Source: Morinoia aosen (taxonomy: Eukaryota; Arthropoda; Malacostraca; Amphipoda; Talitridae). Taken from it: 64,000 nucleotides of DNA. The stretch spans positions 20,308,484 through 20,372,483 of the forward strand of contig CM059579.1 of the NCBI GenBank assembly GCA_030386875.1, read 5' to 3'. Under the pieces are notes generated by a model. That model searched no databases. It was not told the DNA's origin and saw only the letters and a program-made list of their open reading frames with translations. Positions 34,660 through 46,756 of this stretch are shown here, in pieces. Both the position numbers and the translations under genes were made by a program. Position 1 is the first letter of the stretch, and every line of letters begins with the position of its first letter.

Positions 34660-36800
34660 TACTCTGGTCCTTTTTATTCTACAAGTAAGATTCTCTACGA
34701 ATCGCCCTATTGGACATTTAGTCAGAACCATTGGCAAACAGTTGTAATGAAATGAGGCGTATGCGTTAGACGAGCATTTGAAGCATTTTTATGGAAAAAA
34801 AATAGTTTATTGTACCCACATTTTCCATACGGTTATGTATTCATTCTTATCAAATTCCAGAAAGCTCTTGTGTTTTCTTTTTATTGAGTATTAAATGGAC
34901 ATTAAATGGAAATATTATGTAATAACAGTAATGTTCAAGAGTTTATTTTCGCTATTAGCTATGTGAAGCCCGAAAGCTATAGAGATAATGCTTTTCGCAT
35001 AAATAGTCAATCTAGTGTATTTTTCGTGATTACGATTAGTGGTTTTTAATAATGAGACTTTTTCCAAAGTAAAAATTTAGCTGTGATATACTAACTATTT
35101 GTGAAGGAAATTCGAGTTTTTTTTCGTGCAGACCGAGTAAACTCAGGAGCCTTTCAGTCGCAGGCTCAGCGGGAAACTACCTGAGGTAAAATGGTGAATC
35201 AAGAAATAAATTACCCAATGTTCAAGGACATTACGCTTTTGTTTGTTGACAATTTATGGTATTGAGTTTAATGATAACACTTTCTTCGATTTTTCGAATC
35301 TACCTAGCATTTTATACATATGTCCTCTTTCAGAGATATAGACTTTAATTTCGTGTATTTGATGCAGGGTTAATGCAGTCATGACAGTAAATCACTGATA
35401 CTGTATATGCAGAAAAAATAAAGTTACCGATTGAAAATGTGTGTACGAGAAAACACTTGTGTTCTCTAAGGTAGGTGTTTTATTTTGCATTTAACATATT
35501 CGATTATTTAGAAAAACTTATCTCTCTACAAGAAAAAAAACTCGGGCTAATCTCTTGTGAATTTTTTTAAATGTCAACACATGTCTCCACAACTTACGTA
35601 TCAACGATTGTGAATTTTTCATTCTTATTTTCTTGAAAACAAAAACATCATTCTCTAGAAAAGTAAAGCCGGTCCGTGCAAGCTAGAACCCGATTGCAGC
35701 AGAATAATTTTGGCTCTACAGCGAACATTCTTAACAAAGGTTTCTGGAAATGATGTAACTGCGAGGCGGATTTGAACATGAGAATAAGATCTAAAGGTGA
35801 GGCTTTTTGTTGAGAACAAAAGGATCTGTCCCTGTGCGTGTGTTCGAATACACGACCTGTATTTGAATGGCTTGTGGTGCGGGGATTAACAAAAAGTTCT
35901 GCAGCATCACACAGAATACGTGCAAAATACGACCCGATTTATTGAAATGTTGACACGTTATGAACACGGTTACCGATGAGCACAACTTTACTTTGTACTC
36001 CGGGTGGCAAACTTGATCAATACGATTAGCCTATAAAATCGTCCACCAAACTACATTCGTTTTTTTTACTCAAATCTTAGAGAACAAAATATTGCGCAGC
36101 ACGTCGATTCATTTGATGCACGACCTAGTTACATTATGTAGCGTAAATAGTTTCAAATTTGACAACCCCTGCGCCACAAGTACCGGGGGAAAACGATGGA
36201 AGTATTCTCTCAACTGTGACAGTGAGAAATTGGGCTCAAAATGTAAGTGATATTGACGTTTACGGCTACGTAGATGTATAAGCTTAAGCGCAAATTTTGC
36301 CTGAAAATGAAAGGTAAATTTTGTCCTGCTCTTTCCACCACACAGATAATATGATTATCGTTCTGGCCCTTAGTCTTCTGAGGTTTCACGATGGCTACGC
36401 CATATAGCGCTAGAAAATAATAAACTGGTGTTATAATGTGGTGATGAGAATTTATTCGCTGATGTTTCCAAGCTCCTCACTCTAGACTGAAATCCAACAG
36501 CCACAAGTGCTTGGTATATGCTCTTAAGCTACTATGAACAAGGTTGTCTGTATGTTGCATTCGATTCAATTTTATTTCACGTCTGATTGACGCACGGAAT
36601 AAAATTTCATTGAGTGATTTTTTTTAGTAAGAAAACAACGAAACTCAAATCAAAGCGAATTTATTTTTCTATGGAAACAGTTTGCGTTTGTATCAAAATA
36701 AGCATCTTATTTAACGTTACTTTCCATGAAACTACGAATTTTTATTGACCATTGTGTTTCACTGTCCCAAGCTCGCAAGATCTTTTAATCTCGCCAGTGC
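34660..36800. other. No recognisable gene
   Basis: AT-rich, no open frame above about 65 codons and no repeat family seen. Confidence 0.5.
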
Positions 36801-37490
36801 TCCGTGGAAAAATTACAGCGGAAAATTTCGAACCTATTTGAGCTTTCAGTACGAAACTTCTGCTTCAAATTATCGACATCGGACACTGTAACTGTCACGA
36901 ATTTTGTCGGTAGTGAAGCGGCCATGAAGGCTAATAGGAGCGCTAATGTTACCGGTGAAATTGATCCCTGCGCCGGCGTGATAGCGCAATACTTGGAGAC
37001 AGAGCGTACGCGGCGTTGTGAGGAAGCCTCGATTTCCTGAGGGCGATTACGCGGCGACTTTTGGATAGCCAGCTATTGGAAGAGCGATAAGAAGCTGCCT
37101 AACGACCGATAACACAAGTAACGGCCACGATAGCAGAGAGTGAAGGCGTGATAAGTTCGGGGCTAGAAAGTGTCAACCCACGAGAAGGTTTTGAGCTGAA
37201 ATAGTCGTGTGGCCGCGCCGCTTGATAAGGAAAATCTCGGAGACGCCGAAAATCCCCGATGGTACGGGAAGAGCAGACCGTCACCTCGAGGAGAGCTTTA
37301 TGGGACTCCGACCTCGTGGCTCCTCATCATCGAGGTGCGCCTTAAAAAGAAACGTCAAAGGCCCGCTGCTAAAATTGGCCGATACGACCAAAAATCGATC
37401 CAATATACGAGACTCTATTAAGACGAAACACGATCAGGAGATTGTCGAAAGCAATATCCGGCGTAAAAAGTTGTCGGCCTTCATAGAATG
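36801..37490 (+). other. GC-richer, coding-like but frame-broken block
   Basis: A charged, protein-like translation passes between frames: VIAQYLETERTRRCEEA in one frame, RAITRRLLDSQLLEER in the next after a stop or shift, then VTATIAESEGVISSGLESVN and two overlapping frames at 37207-37491. Stops interrupt every frame. Base composition differs from the AT-rich surroundings. It may be a decayed gene or mobile-element coding region. I do not recognise the family. Confidence 0.3.
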
Positions 37491-38476
37491 AGGCAGTCAT
37501 GAAGTGCATCTAGGACTGCTTAATTGCAGGAAATGAAAACGTTTCTCGGCAGGAGATGTTAACAAATTTGTGTTATAACATAGCCAGTTAAATGGAAGGT
37601 AACGATGTCATGGATAAAACTATTCGGTAAGGAATTACGAGCAAAATTTAGAGTATACTGAATAGGAAAATCTACGAGTATTTTAAATACAAGTAAAACC
37701 TACGATACGGACGAGCAAAAATGCGAACACTCAAAAATGTCAGCAATATCTTATGTTCATATTACTGAGCAAACCTTTAGTGTAAAGCGTGAAGACGAGC
37801 TTGACAAGCATCTCAGAAAGCGTAAATTTTAATTCCATTTCGATATTCACTTCAAACTTTGTTTGCGAATTCGCTGTTTTGAGACCGATATAAATTGCGT
37901 ACCTCAAGTGTCTATGTCTTCCTACTCAGAGTTATGGTTCTTCTAATTTACTGTTCACTCCCAAATCAAAAGCAATCCATGGCCATAAAAAATAAAACAA
38001 AACACTTTCGAAATTATTCAATTGGCACGCGTAAAGAAACGGGGCAAGAAATCCTTATCGTAGAACAGAAGTGTTCCGCACGAGTTCAATTACGGCGAGT
38101 TTGCTCCTTGTTAAAAATATTAGATCAGTTCTGCACCTGCAGCAAATTCAAATATCGAGCGATTCATTAGGCCTCCTGAGCAGGCAGATCACGTCCTCTG
38201 GTTGAAGCGAGGGAATTCTCGCTTCGTTGCGAGCTGCAAAAACTCAGTAAAATGCGTAAGAGCATTACGAGTCAGCGATCGTACCAGGCAAAGTGGCAAG
38301 AATGATCGTCAAAATGAAAGTTCACGCCAGAAATTTATTTCGAAACTGAAGAAATTGATTAAAACGCTAGGTATTCTCACTGGTTTTCCTAGAACAAGAG
38401 ATGAAATGTTTGGATTAATGTCAGAAGTTCAATAACATTGAATAAAATAAACTGAATAAAAATGTCAGTCAAAAGC
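37491..38476. other. No recognisable gene
   Basis: Two short plus-strand frames (37895-38170, 38202-38435) are basic and lack domains. AT-rich sequence leads into the minisatellite. Confidence 0.45.
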
Positions 38477-39312
38477 ATAAGTATCGCGCATCAGTCTGCG
38501 GCATAAGCAAGTACAGAGCACCAGTATGCAGCATAAGCAAGTACAGCACACCAGTCCGCAGCATAAGCAAGTACAGAGCACCAGTATGCAGCATAAGCAA
38601 GTACAGCACACCAGTCCGCAGCATAAGCAAGTACAGAGCACCAGTATGCAGCATAAGCAAGTACAGAGCACCAGTATGCAGCATAAGCAAGTACAGCACA
38701 CCAGTCCGCAGCATACGCAAGTACAGCGCACCAGTCCGCAGCATAAGCGAGAACATCGCACCAGTCTGCAGCATAAGCAAGTAAGCGCACCAGTCTGCAG
38801 CATAAGCAAGTAAGCGCACCAGTCTGCAGCATAAGCAAGAACAGCGCACCAGTCCGCAGCATAAGCAAGTACAGCACACCAGTCCGCAGCATACGCAAGT
38901 ACAGCGCACCAGTCCGCAGCATAAGCGAGAACATCGCACCAGTCTGCAGCATAAGCAAGTAAGCGCACCAGTCTGCAGCATAAGCAAGTAAGCGCACCAG
39001 TCTGCAGCATAAGCAAGAACAGCGCACCAGTCTGCAGCATAAGCAAGAACAGCGCACCAGTTCAGAGCATAAGCAAGTACAGCGCACCAGTCTGCAGCAT
39101 TAGCAAGTACAGCGCACCAGTCTGCAGCATAAGCAAGTAAGCGCACCAGTCTGCAGCATAAGCAAGTAAGCGCACCAGTCTGCAGCATAAGCAAGAACAG
39201 CGCACCAGTCTGCAGCATAAGCAAGAACAGCGCACCGGTCCGCAGCATAAGCAAGTACAGCGCACCAGTCCGCAGCATAAGCAAGTACAGCGCACCAGTC
39301 TGCAGCACAAGT
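38477..39312. repeat. 28/30-bp minisatellite, about 28 copies
   Basis: Units contain AGCATAAGCAAGTACAGCGC followed by ACCAGTCTGC (30 bp); a shorter class has CAAGTAAGCGC (28 bp). Variants: GAGCACCAGTATGC at the left, CACACCAGTCCGC, CATACGC, and GCGAGAACATCGC. A block of about 178 bp is duplicated (38691 onward and 38869 onward). Minus-strand open frames of up to 297 codons, very rich in Cys and Leu, come from the periodicity and are not called as genes. Confidence 0.96.
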
Positions 39313-40112
39313 GTGGTCGCAGTACGCCACAGCAGCGCAACAGTACAGCGCTCTGCACGCAATGCACGGGTTATAACTTTCAGGTGAAGTGCGCATCCGA
39401 CCGCAAGAATAACATTACGTCTTCAACCTTATAATACCAGGTTCAAGTTGATTTAGTTTAGGGTAAATATTAGCGAATGCATACACGCCGAAATGCGATG
39501 TAATAGCACAAGTGTTCGAACGTGACCAGAACCGAGTACGAGGAGATCACGCATAGTATACACGGGGGTATTTACAGAGCGTATACAGTACACACAGAGA
39601 CCGTATGGTACATACGGAGACTGCACAACGTATGGAAGAAAGACACAACTCACCGAGAGAGACCACGCGTAAACGTACATAAATACCTTAAGCATCGAGT
39701 ATGTCTTACTTGCCGCATCAACAGTAGTTTCTTTCACCTTTCTAAGTCTCATCAAAAACAATGAACTACAACTAACGCTACGCCGTCGTAACGGTACTTT
39801 CATTCTCATGCAAAATTTATCTCCCCTACAATGAATAACATTTTGATGGTGTGTTGCTGTGTGCCGGTTGGTTGTAATTTCTGTCTTTCTATACCATCTG
39901 ATTCACAGAGCAGAAATTGAGTGACCCTTGAAACGGAGAGAAGATTTATGATCAAACCGATTGCATCCACTGAAAATTACCTCTACCTCAATGTAGCCAA
40001 TTATTGGTCAAGACGGTGTTTGATCTTTGGAACTGTCCGCAATGCTTCAAAGGATGCGAGGCTCTCTCAGTTTATAAACGTCGAGCATTTTGTTCGATTG
40101 CTTTGAATTTTC
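39313..40112. other. No recognisable gene
   Basis: 39522-39764 (+) and 39453-39809 (-) overlap as open frames; no motif in either. Ordinary sequence between two arrays. Confidence 0.45.
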
Positions 40113-41446
40113 CTAGTCATGGTTCACTCCAAGTCATGGTACAGTATTGGTGTCCTCCAAGTCATGGTACAGTATTGGTGTCCTCCAAGTCATGGTACAG
40201 TATTGGTGTCCTCCAAGTCATGGTACAGTATTGGTGTCCTCCAAGTCATGGTGCAGTATTGGTGTCTTCCAAGTCATGGTGCAGTATTGGTGTCCTCCAA
40301 GTCATGGTGCAGTATTGGTGTCTTCCAAGTCATGGTGCAGTATTGGTGTCCTCCAAGTTAAGATGCAGTATTGGTGTCCTCCAAGTCATGGTGCAGTATT
40401 GGTGTCTTCCAAGTCATGGTGCAGTATTGGTGTCCTCCAAGTCATGGTGCAGTATTGGTGTCCTAAAAGTCATGGTACAGTATTGGCGTTCTCCTCCAAG
40501 TCATGGTGCAGTATTGGTGTCCTCCAAGTCGTGGTGCAGTATTGGTGTCTTCCAAGTCATGGTGCAGTATTGGTGTCCTCCAAGTCATGGTGCAGTATTG
40601 GTGTTCTCCAAGTCATGGTACAGTATTGGTGTCCTCCAAGTCATGGTGCAGTATTGGTGTCCTCCAAGTCGAGGCGCAGTATTGGTGTCCTCCAATTCAT
40701 GGTGCAATATTGGTGTCCTCCAAGTCATGGTGCAGTATTGGTGTCCTCCAAGTCATGGTGCAGTATTGGTGTCCTTCAAGTCATGGTGCAGTATTGGTGT
40801 CCTCCAAGTCATGGTGCATTATTGGCGTCCTCCAAGTCATGGTGCAGTATTGGTGTCCTCCAAGTCATGGTGCAGTATTGGTGTCCTCCAAGTCATGGTG
40901 CAGTATTGGTGTCCTCCAAGTCATGGTGCAGTATTGGTGTCCTCCAAGTCATGGTGCAGTATTGGTGTCCTCCAAGTCATGGTGCAGTATTGGTGTCTTC
41001 CAAGTAAAGGCGCAGTATTGGTGTCCTCCAAGTCATGGTGCCGTATTGGTGTCCTCCAAGGCATGGTACAGTATTGGTGTCCTCCAAGTCATGGTGCAGT
41101 ATTGGTGTCCTCCAAGTCATGGTGCAGTATTGGTGTCCTCCAAGTCATGGTGCAGTATTGGTGTCCTCCAAGTCATGGTGCAGTATTGGTGTCCTCCAAG
41201 TCATGGTGCAGTATTGGTGTCCTCCAAGTCATGGTGCAGTATTGGTGTCCTCCAAGTCATGGTGCAGTATTGGTGTCCTCCAAGTCATGGTGCAGTATTG
41301 GTGTCCTCCAAGTCATGGTGCAGTATTGGTGTCCTCCAAGTCATGGTGCAGTATTGGTGCCCTCCAAGTCAAGTTGCAGTGTTGGTGTCCTCCAAGTCAT
41401 GGTGCAGTATTATTGTCTTCCAAGTAAAGGCGCAGTATAATTGTTT
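40113..41446. repeat. 28-bp minisatellite, about 47 copies
   Basis: Units contain AAGTCATGGTGCAGTATTGG followed by TGTCCTCC. Left units have ATGGTACAG, most others ATGGTGCAG. Scattered variants include GTCTTCC, AGTTAAGATGC, AGTCGAGGCGC and AGTAAAGGCGC. The right half (about 41080-41340) is nearly invariant. Three plus-strand open frames up to 478 codons are period artefacts (28 x 3 = 84 bp). Confidence 0.97.
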
Positions 41447-41687
41447 TCCTGTATTCTTGTCTCCAGAGAACGGCATCAGGTTAAATTTAACAAACTTCAT
41501 TTTCAATGCATGCTGAATTAAATTTAGTTAAACCATATTGCGGCACACTAAACAGAACAAAATTGCTAACTTCATGATATTTTACTTGCAGCGCCGGCAA
41601 CCCAGCTTGGAATTGTTCTTTTTTGAAGCTGTTGGGATTGTCCTCATGCTCGAGCGACGTGGCATCATCCGTGAGGACGACGCCACT

Positions 41688-41765
41688 TGGAGGAGTGGTG
41701 GAGGAGAGGTGGAGGAGTGGTGGAGGAGTGGTGGAGGAGTGGTGGAGGAGTGGTGGAGGAGCTGT
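41688..41765 (+). repeat. 12-bp GGAGGAGTGGTG repeat, about 6 copies
   Basis: Purine-rich strand asymmetry, one variant unit (GGAGGAGAGGTG). It starts directly after non-repetitive sequence and ends at GGAGGAGCTG. Confidence 0.9.
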
Positions 41766-41837
41766 AAAGGAGGAATGCTGGCGGAAGAATTCTAGTATAA
41801 TAACTTTAGTACGAGAATTTTAGCACACGAATTACTG

Positions 41838-42268
41838 AGGGAAAATACCAGTGGAAAAACATTGAAAAAAACACTGGAAGACAATTAGTGGAAAAATACT
41901 TGTAGTAAAAACAACCAGTGGAAAAAGTAGAAAAATGCTATTGGAAAAATACCAGTGGAAGAATACCAGTGGAAAATACCAGTGGAAAATACCAGGGGAA
42001 GAATACCAGGGGAAGAAAACCAGTGGAAAATACCAGGGGAAGAATACCAGGGGAAGAATACCAGTGGAAAATACCAGGGGAAGAATACCAGGGGAAGAAT
42101 ACCAGGGGAAAATACCAGGGGAAGAATACCAGTGGAAAATACCAGGGGAAGAATACCAGTGGAAAATACCAGGGGAAGAATACCAGTGGAAAAATCCCAG
42201 GGAAGGAATACCAGGGGTTGATTACTAGTATAAGAATATAAGTGGAAAATACCAGTAAAAGAATATTA
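41838..42268 (+). repeat. 13-15-bp A-rich repeat built on ACCAGNGGAA
   Basis: Best units are ACCAGGGGAAGAAT (14 bp) and ACCAGTGGAAAAT (13 bp). Both edges are decayed: at the left AACACTGGAAGACAATTAG and ACAACCAGTGGAAAAAG, at the right TTACTAGTATAAGAATAT and ACCAGTAAAAGAATATTAGC. The right edge runs straight into the 16-bp array. Up to 107-codon plus frames and the C-terminal part of the 487-codon minus frame cover it; none is called. Confidence 0.9.
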
Positions 42269-42280
42269 GCGGAAGCACCT

Positions 42281-43424
42281 GCGTGAGGGCATACCAGCGT
42301 GAGGGCACACCAGCGTGAGGGCACACCAGCGTGAGGGCACACCAGCGTGAGGGCACACCAGCGTGAGGGCACACCAGCGTGAGGGCACACCAGCGTGAGG
42401 GCACACCAGCGTGAGGGCACACCAGCGTGAGGGCACACCAGCGTGAGGGCACACCAGCGTGAGGGCACACCAGCGTGAGGGCACACCAGCGTGAGGGCAC
42501 ACCAGCGTGAGGGCACACCAGCGTGAGGGCACACCAGCGTGAGGGCACACCAGCGAGAGGGCACACCAGCGAGAGGGCACACCAGCGAGAGGGCACACCA
42601 GCGAGAGGGCACACCAGCGAGAGGGCACACCAGCGAGAGGGCACACCAGCGTGAGGGCACACCAGCGTGAGGGCACACCAGCGTGAGGGCACACCAGCGT
42701 GAGGGCACACCAGCGTGAGGGCACACCAGCGTGAGGGCACACCAGCGTGAGGGCACACCAGCGTGAGGGCACACCAGCGTGAGGGCACACCAGCGTGAGG
42801 GCACACCAGCGTGAGGGCACACCAGCGTGAGGGCACACCAGCGTGAGGGCACACCAGCGTGAGGGCACACCAGCGTGAGGGCACACCAGCGTGAGGGCAC
42901 ACCAGCGTGAGGGCACACCAGCGTGAGGGCACACCAGCGTGAGGGCACACCAGCGTGAGGGCACACCAGCGTGAGGGCACACCAGCGTGAGGGCACACCA
43001 GCGTGAGGGCACACCAGCGTGAGGGCACACCCGCGTGAGGGCACACCAGCGTGAGGGCACACCAGCGTGAGGGCACACCAGCGTGAGGGCACACCAGCGT
43101 GAGGGCACACCAGCGTGAGGGCACACCAGCGTGAGGGCACACCAGCGTGAGGGCACACCAGCGTGAGGGCACACCAGCGTGAGGGCACACCAGCGTGAGG
43201 GCACACCAGCGTGAGGGCACACCAGCGTGAGGGCACACCAGCGTGAGGGCACACCAGCGTGAGGGCACACCAGCGTGAGGGCACACCAGCGTGAGGGCAC
43301 ACCAGCGTGAGGGCACACCAGCGTGAGGGCACACCAGCGTGAGGGCACACCATCGTGAGGGCACACCAGCGTGAGGACACACCAGCGTGAGGACACAACA
43401 ACGTGAGGGCACACCAGCGTGAGG
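42281..43424. repeat. 16-bp minisatellite ACCAGCGTGAGGGCAC, about 71 copies
   Basis: Extremely uniform. A block of six consecutive units carries GCGAGAGG instead of GCGTGAGG (42553-42648). Single variants are ACCCGCG near 43030 and ACCATCG near 43350, and the last units decay to GAGGACACAACAACG. The first unit ends CATACCAG, matching the ATACCAG of the neighbouring 14-bp array. Minus-strand open frames of 395-487 codons follow from 16 x 3 = 48 bp and are not genes. Confidence 0.98.
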
Positions 43425-46120
43425 AACAATATACAGTACGCCCATTGTAACAACGAGGGGGGAGCTCGAGTTGAGGAATTGGTGCGGACGCATTTGTGTA
43501 TAAATATTGGAGGTAAACCCTAACATTGGAATGCTAGCATTGGGTTACTCGACTGAGGAGGTTATTGCTCGTGAATTGCCAACTTACAAGCACGAGTTTG
43601 CTTTGCTCGCAAGTCTGGAGTCGCACTTCCTCTCATTTTCTGCGTAGAACAGACTACCTCGCCACTTCAAGAGCACGTGAATGCGCAGGAGTAGAAGACT
43701 TTGAGCTTTTTATCCCTTGCAAGCCCTGAAATAGCGGCAGGGTGCGGGTGGGGCGAGCGCGTTTAGAGTGCCCTCTGTTCCTTATGGTCCTACACAGAAG
43801 CACTTGATTTCAGGGCATAGGGCATAAGAAAAACTTCAGCAAATGGTCATATTATTAGTTTCTGACTAAGAATATAAGAGGTTTTAATACAGCAAACGGT
43901 GAGTATTTCATCCCAGTATGACCTAATAAGTCGCAACTAATGCAGTTAATGATTTGAAAACAAATGAGTATCTATAAGTAAAAGATGTGTCAAAAATGTA
44001 GAAAACACATACAGATGAAAAAATAAATTCAGGTGGCGATGACTTGCTTGTCATGTATTTCTCTTGCTATTCATGTATGCAATCCCCATTCTAGACAGAA
44101 ACCATCATCAATTGCGAGGAGTGATAACGTGGAACATATAATGTGTTTGACATAACCAAGAGATGAGCGTGAGCACAAAAAAATGAACACACCTGTTAAC
44201 ACCTATCGACTTACGACCCCTGTTGAGAGCATTATTAAGCTCGAAAGAATAAAGTTAAGCTATAATCCGCACTGAATTCGATTTCAAGGAACATCTTATA
44301 GTTAGAATTTTCAATCATTTACGAAACCATTTCAGAGTTGTTTACAACTGCGATTTTGTGCAACAGTAGCGCAACTGACGCCTGTTGGCAGGGCTATCTC
44401 ACAGTGCCAGACCTTGGCGTACAGACTCTCTTTGTACGCGAAAAGGGGAGCTGACTAACTGCTCCAGATAAGAGAACATGGGCGGACGCGCTGTAAATGA
44501 CAGATCTTATTAAACATTCATGCTATAAAAGAGTGAAATCTTCTTGGCACAGACGGATACTTAGCGAAGCTAAGGAAACAAGCGCCGTGATGAGTTCCGG
44601 AAGCATCACCGTCATGGACTTGGAATTGTGCCATAACATTTTGTTGGCTTCTCAAGACTCGTCTTCATGGTGCCGTATCGCGTAAAAAACTACATAAAGA
44701 AATGCATAAAACTACGTAGAAAATTCCCTAAAAAACAACCCTGGAGCGACTATTCGATAGCACCACCGTTAATAGGACTACGGACGATGTACGGACATGA
44801 GGAGAGTGAGCGGAACCTGCTGAAAGCAGTCGTGATTTTGACACTTTAGGACCTTGTTCCCTGGGCATTGGCGTTAAGGAGGGCTGTTCTGTCTTCTCAA
44901 CTTCTATAATATAATGCTTCATATATTTCTCGCGCAGTTTCTTTAATGATATTGGACTTGGCCACGGCTTCAGCGAAAATATCAAAATTTTCATTTCATG
45001 AATGTTCTTCGAACGACGGTAATTTTCTCCATCAGTTTTTTAATCGCTCGTAATGAGTTTTAGATTTTTCACAGAAGTTAATTCGTTTGGCTGACAGCTA
45101 CTGAAGAGCTTTGAAACTCTGGCCTGTGAGAAATTATTAGCGCGCTATTTCCAAAACAGAGGCACTAAGTTGCACTACATATTTTGAGGAAGGAAAAGCT
45201 CAAGCAATTGGTAATATTAACCCTTTGATTAGAAGTGTAACGAGTGTTTTTAATAAAGAAAAACGAACGCAATCATCAAAGCTCAGCATAAGCTCATAAG
45301 CCTCGACTAACCTAATCAATCTGGAAGAAACATGTCAGCCCCAAAAATGTGTGTAGTAAGAGTTTACTGGTTTGCAAAATAATTGAGTCAGTACCATTTG
45401 CCGTTACTCTCCTCATGCGCACGCAATTTACTCTTGGAAAAATATTGACACATGCGGTAAAATACAACAAATTAAACGAAATTTTGAAAGCCCAGTACGA
45501 GAAAACTTTGACGTTGCTCTGCTCAAAACTCTTGATCATCCAATGCTGGCCGCCACGAGCAAACCTCGTCTATGCACTCTAGCCATTCACTCCGCAGCGT
45601 GCCATTTAGGATGGAATTTTCTAAAACGAAAATGCTTCTTATGCTGCAACTACTACGTAAAATTTTTTTGGTTTGACATTCAAAGATAAACTGAGCGGTG
45701 TAGGGAATGTAAGCTGAACAGTTTCGAACACGGTACAGAGAATGACCAACTTTTAAACGGAGTCTGTCCATTGGATAAGATGGGTCAGGAAGAACGAGTC
45801 TCGAACATGATTGCTTTTTTAGGTTATACAAGTAAGATACGCATGGAGAGGGCTGATAATTTTGCTTGAATATATAAAAAAAGCGATAGTATCCATGCTT
45901 GTGCTCTCGTCGAAGTCCACTTCATGGCAAAGGCATTTCACAATGTTGAGCGGAATATTTCATTCAATGTAATACATGACTTTTGAAAAGATAAATGTGA
46001 AGAGTGTTTCATTTAGTGTTCGAAGTTAGCAGTAAATAAAACAGTGTTATTGAGGAAAATTCATTGATTTGTCTATTGGAAAATGTTTGACTAATGGCAA
46101 TTATGCTTGAAAGATAATAT
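43425..46120. other. No recognisable gene
   Basis: Several 60-100 codon frames on both strands (44497-44849 plus; 45349-45582 plus; 45523-45831 minus) without domains. TGTTGGCAGGGCT near 44.38 kb also occurs near 34.27 kb, too short to build on. Confidence 0.4.
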
Positions 46121-46124
46121 CATC

Positions 46125-46756
46125 CAAATGTCCCTCAAGGCTTCGGCGACACACCTCCACTAGATGATCAAAATGTTTGATGACGTCTCTAGCTGCATAG
46201 TTCGTCCTCGATCTCACCAATATGCCTCATGATTTCATCCTTCAGCTGTTGAACTGTTGTTGGCTCGTTGGCATAGACCTTACTTTAGAGATGACCCCAA
46301 CGGATGAAATAAAAAGGCGTTAAAGTCGCATGATCGTGGTGGCCAATTGACTTCTCTGTTTCGACAGATGATGCGACCTGGGAACTTCTCATTCAGTAAA
46401 GCCATTGTTGCAATGTTGCAATGGCTGTGTAGCATGTGTCGCCGTCCTGTTGGAACCACAAATCTTCAGCATCCATAGCATTCAATTTGGGCCTTAAAAA
46501 GTTTCCCAATTACACTCTCAGTTGTTCGATTATGTTGACCAAAAAATGGTGAAGCATTCGAAATGCATTTTCGTTGCATCGTTCATTTTCGTAATAGAGT
46601 ACAATCACTTTAACACGTTGTTCGATTGCTAATATTTCGATGGTTGAAATTGCAAAAGACTGAAGTTGTTAAATCTGAAAGAAAGAGATGAAAATCATTT
46701 GACACTTGAACATAATTCACATTTAAAATCGGGCCAAGTTATTGGAACACCCTGTA
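46125..46756 (-). pseudogene. Tc1/mariner-superfamily transposase, internally deleted and frameshifted
   Basis: Reading the minus strand, the outer end is TACAGGGTGTTCCAATAAC at the 46756 side, including a TA target dinucleotide, as in mariner-like inverted repeats. Next comes an N-terminal helix-turn-helix piece, EILAIEQRVKVIVLYYENER, and after a frameshift FFGQHNRTTESVIGK. Then, with no linker domain, the catalytic core DLWFQQDGDTCYTA (46464 downward) with the second acidic residue, NWPPRSCD with the third, and the tail SKVYANEPTTVQQLKDEI. Over 100 residues between the DNA-binding part and the second Asp are missing. A duplicated TTGCAAC, a one-base insertion and several stops follow. No matching inverted repeat is seen at the 46.1 kb end. 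Confidence 0.9.

Noticed and set aside
38465-39396. Cys/Leu-rich protein (up to 297 codons, minus strand) resembling a metallothionein-like or membrane protein
   Set aside because: Composition follows from the 28/30-bp repeat; three overlapping minus frames give the same kind of sequence.
40004-41516. 478-codon and 337-codon plus-strand frames over the 28-bp array
   Set aside because: Three overlapping phases give the same repeat; indels move between them.
41938-43526. 395-487 codon minus-strand frames over the 16-bp array
   Set aside because: All frames of a 16-bp stop-free unit are open; no coding flank, and the first frame runs through two unrelated arrays.
34260-44400. Dispersed repeat based on TGTTGGCAGGGCT near 34.27 and 44.38 kb
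   Set aside because: The match is about 13 bp with no extension on either side.
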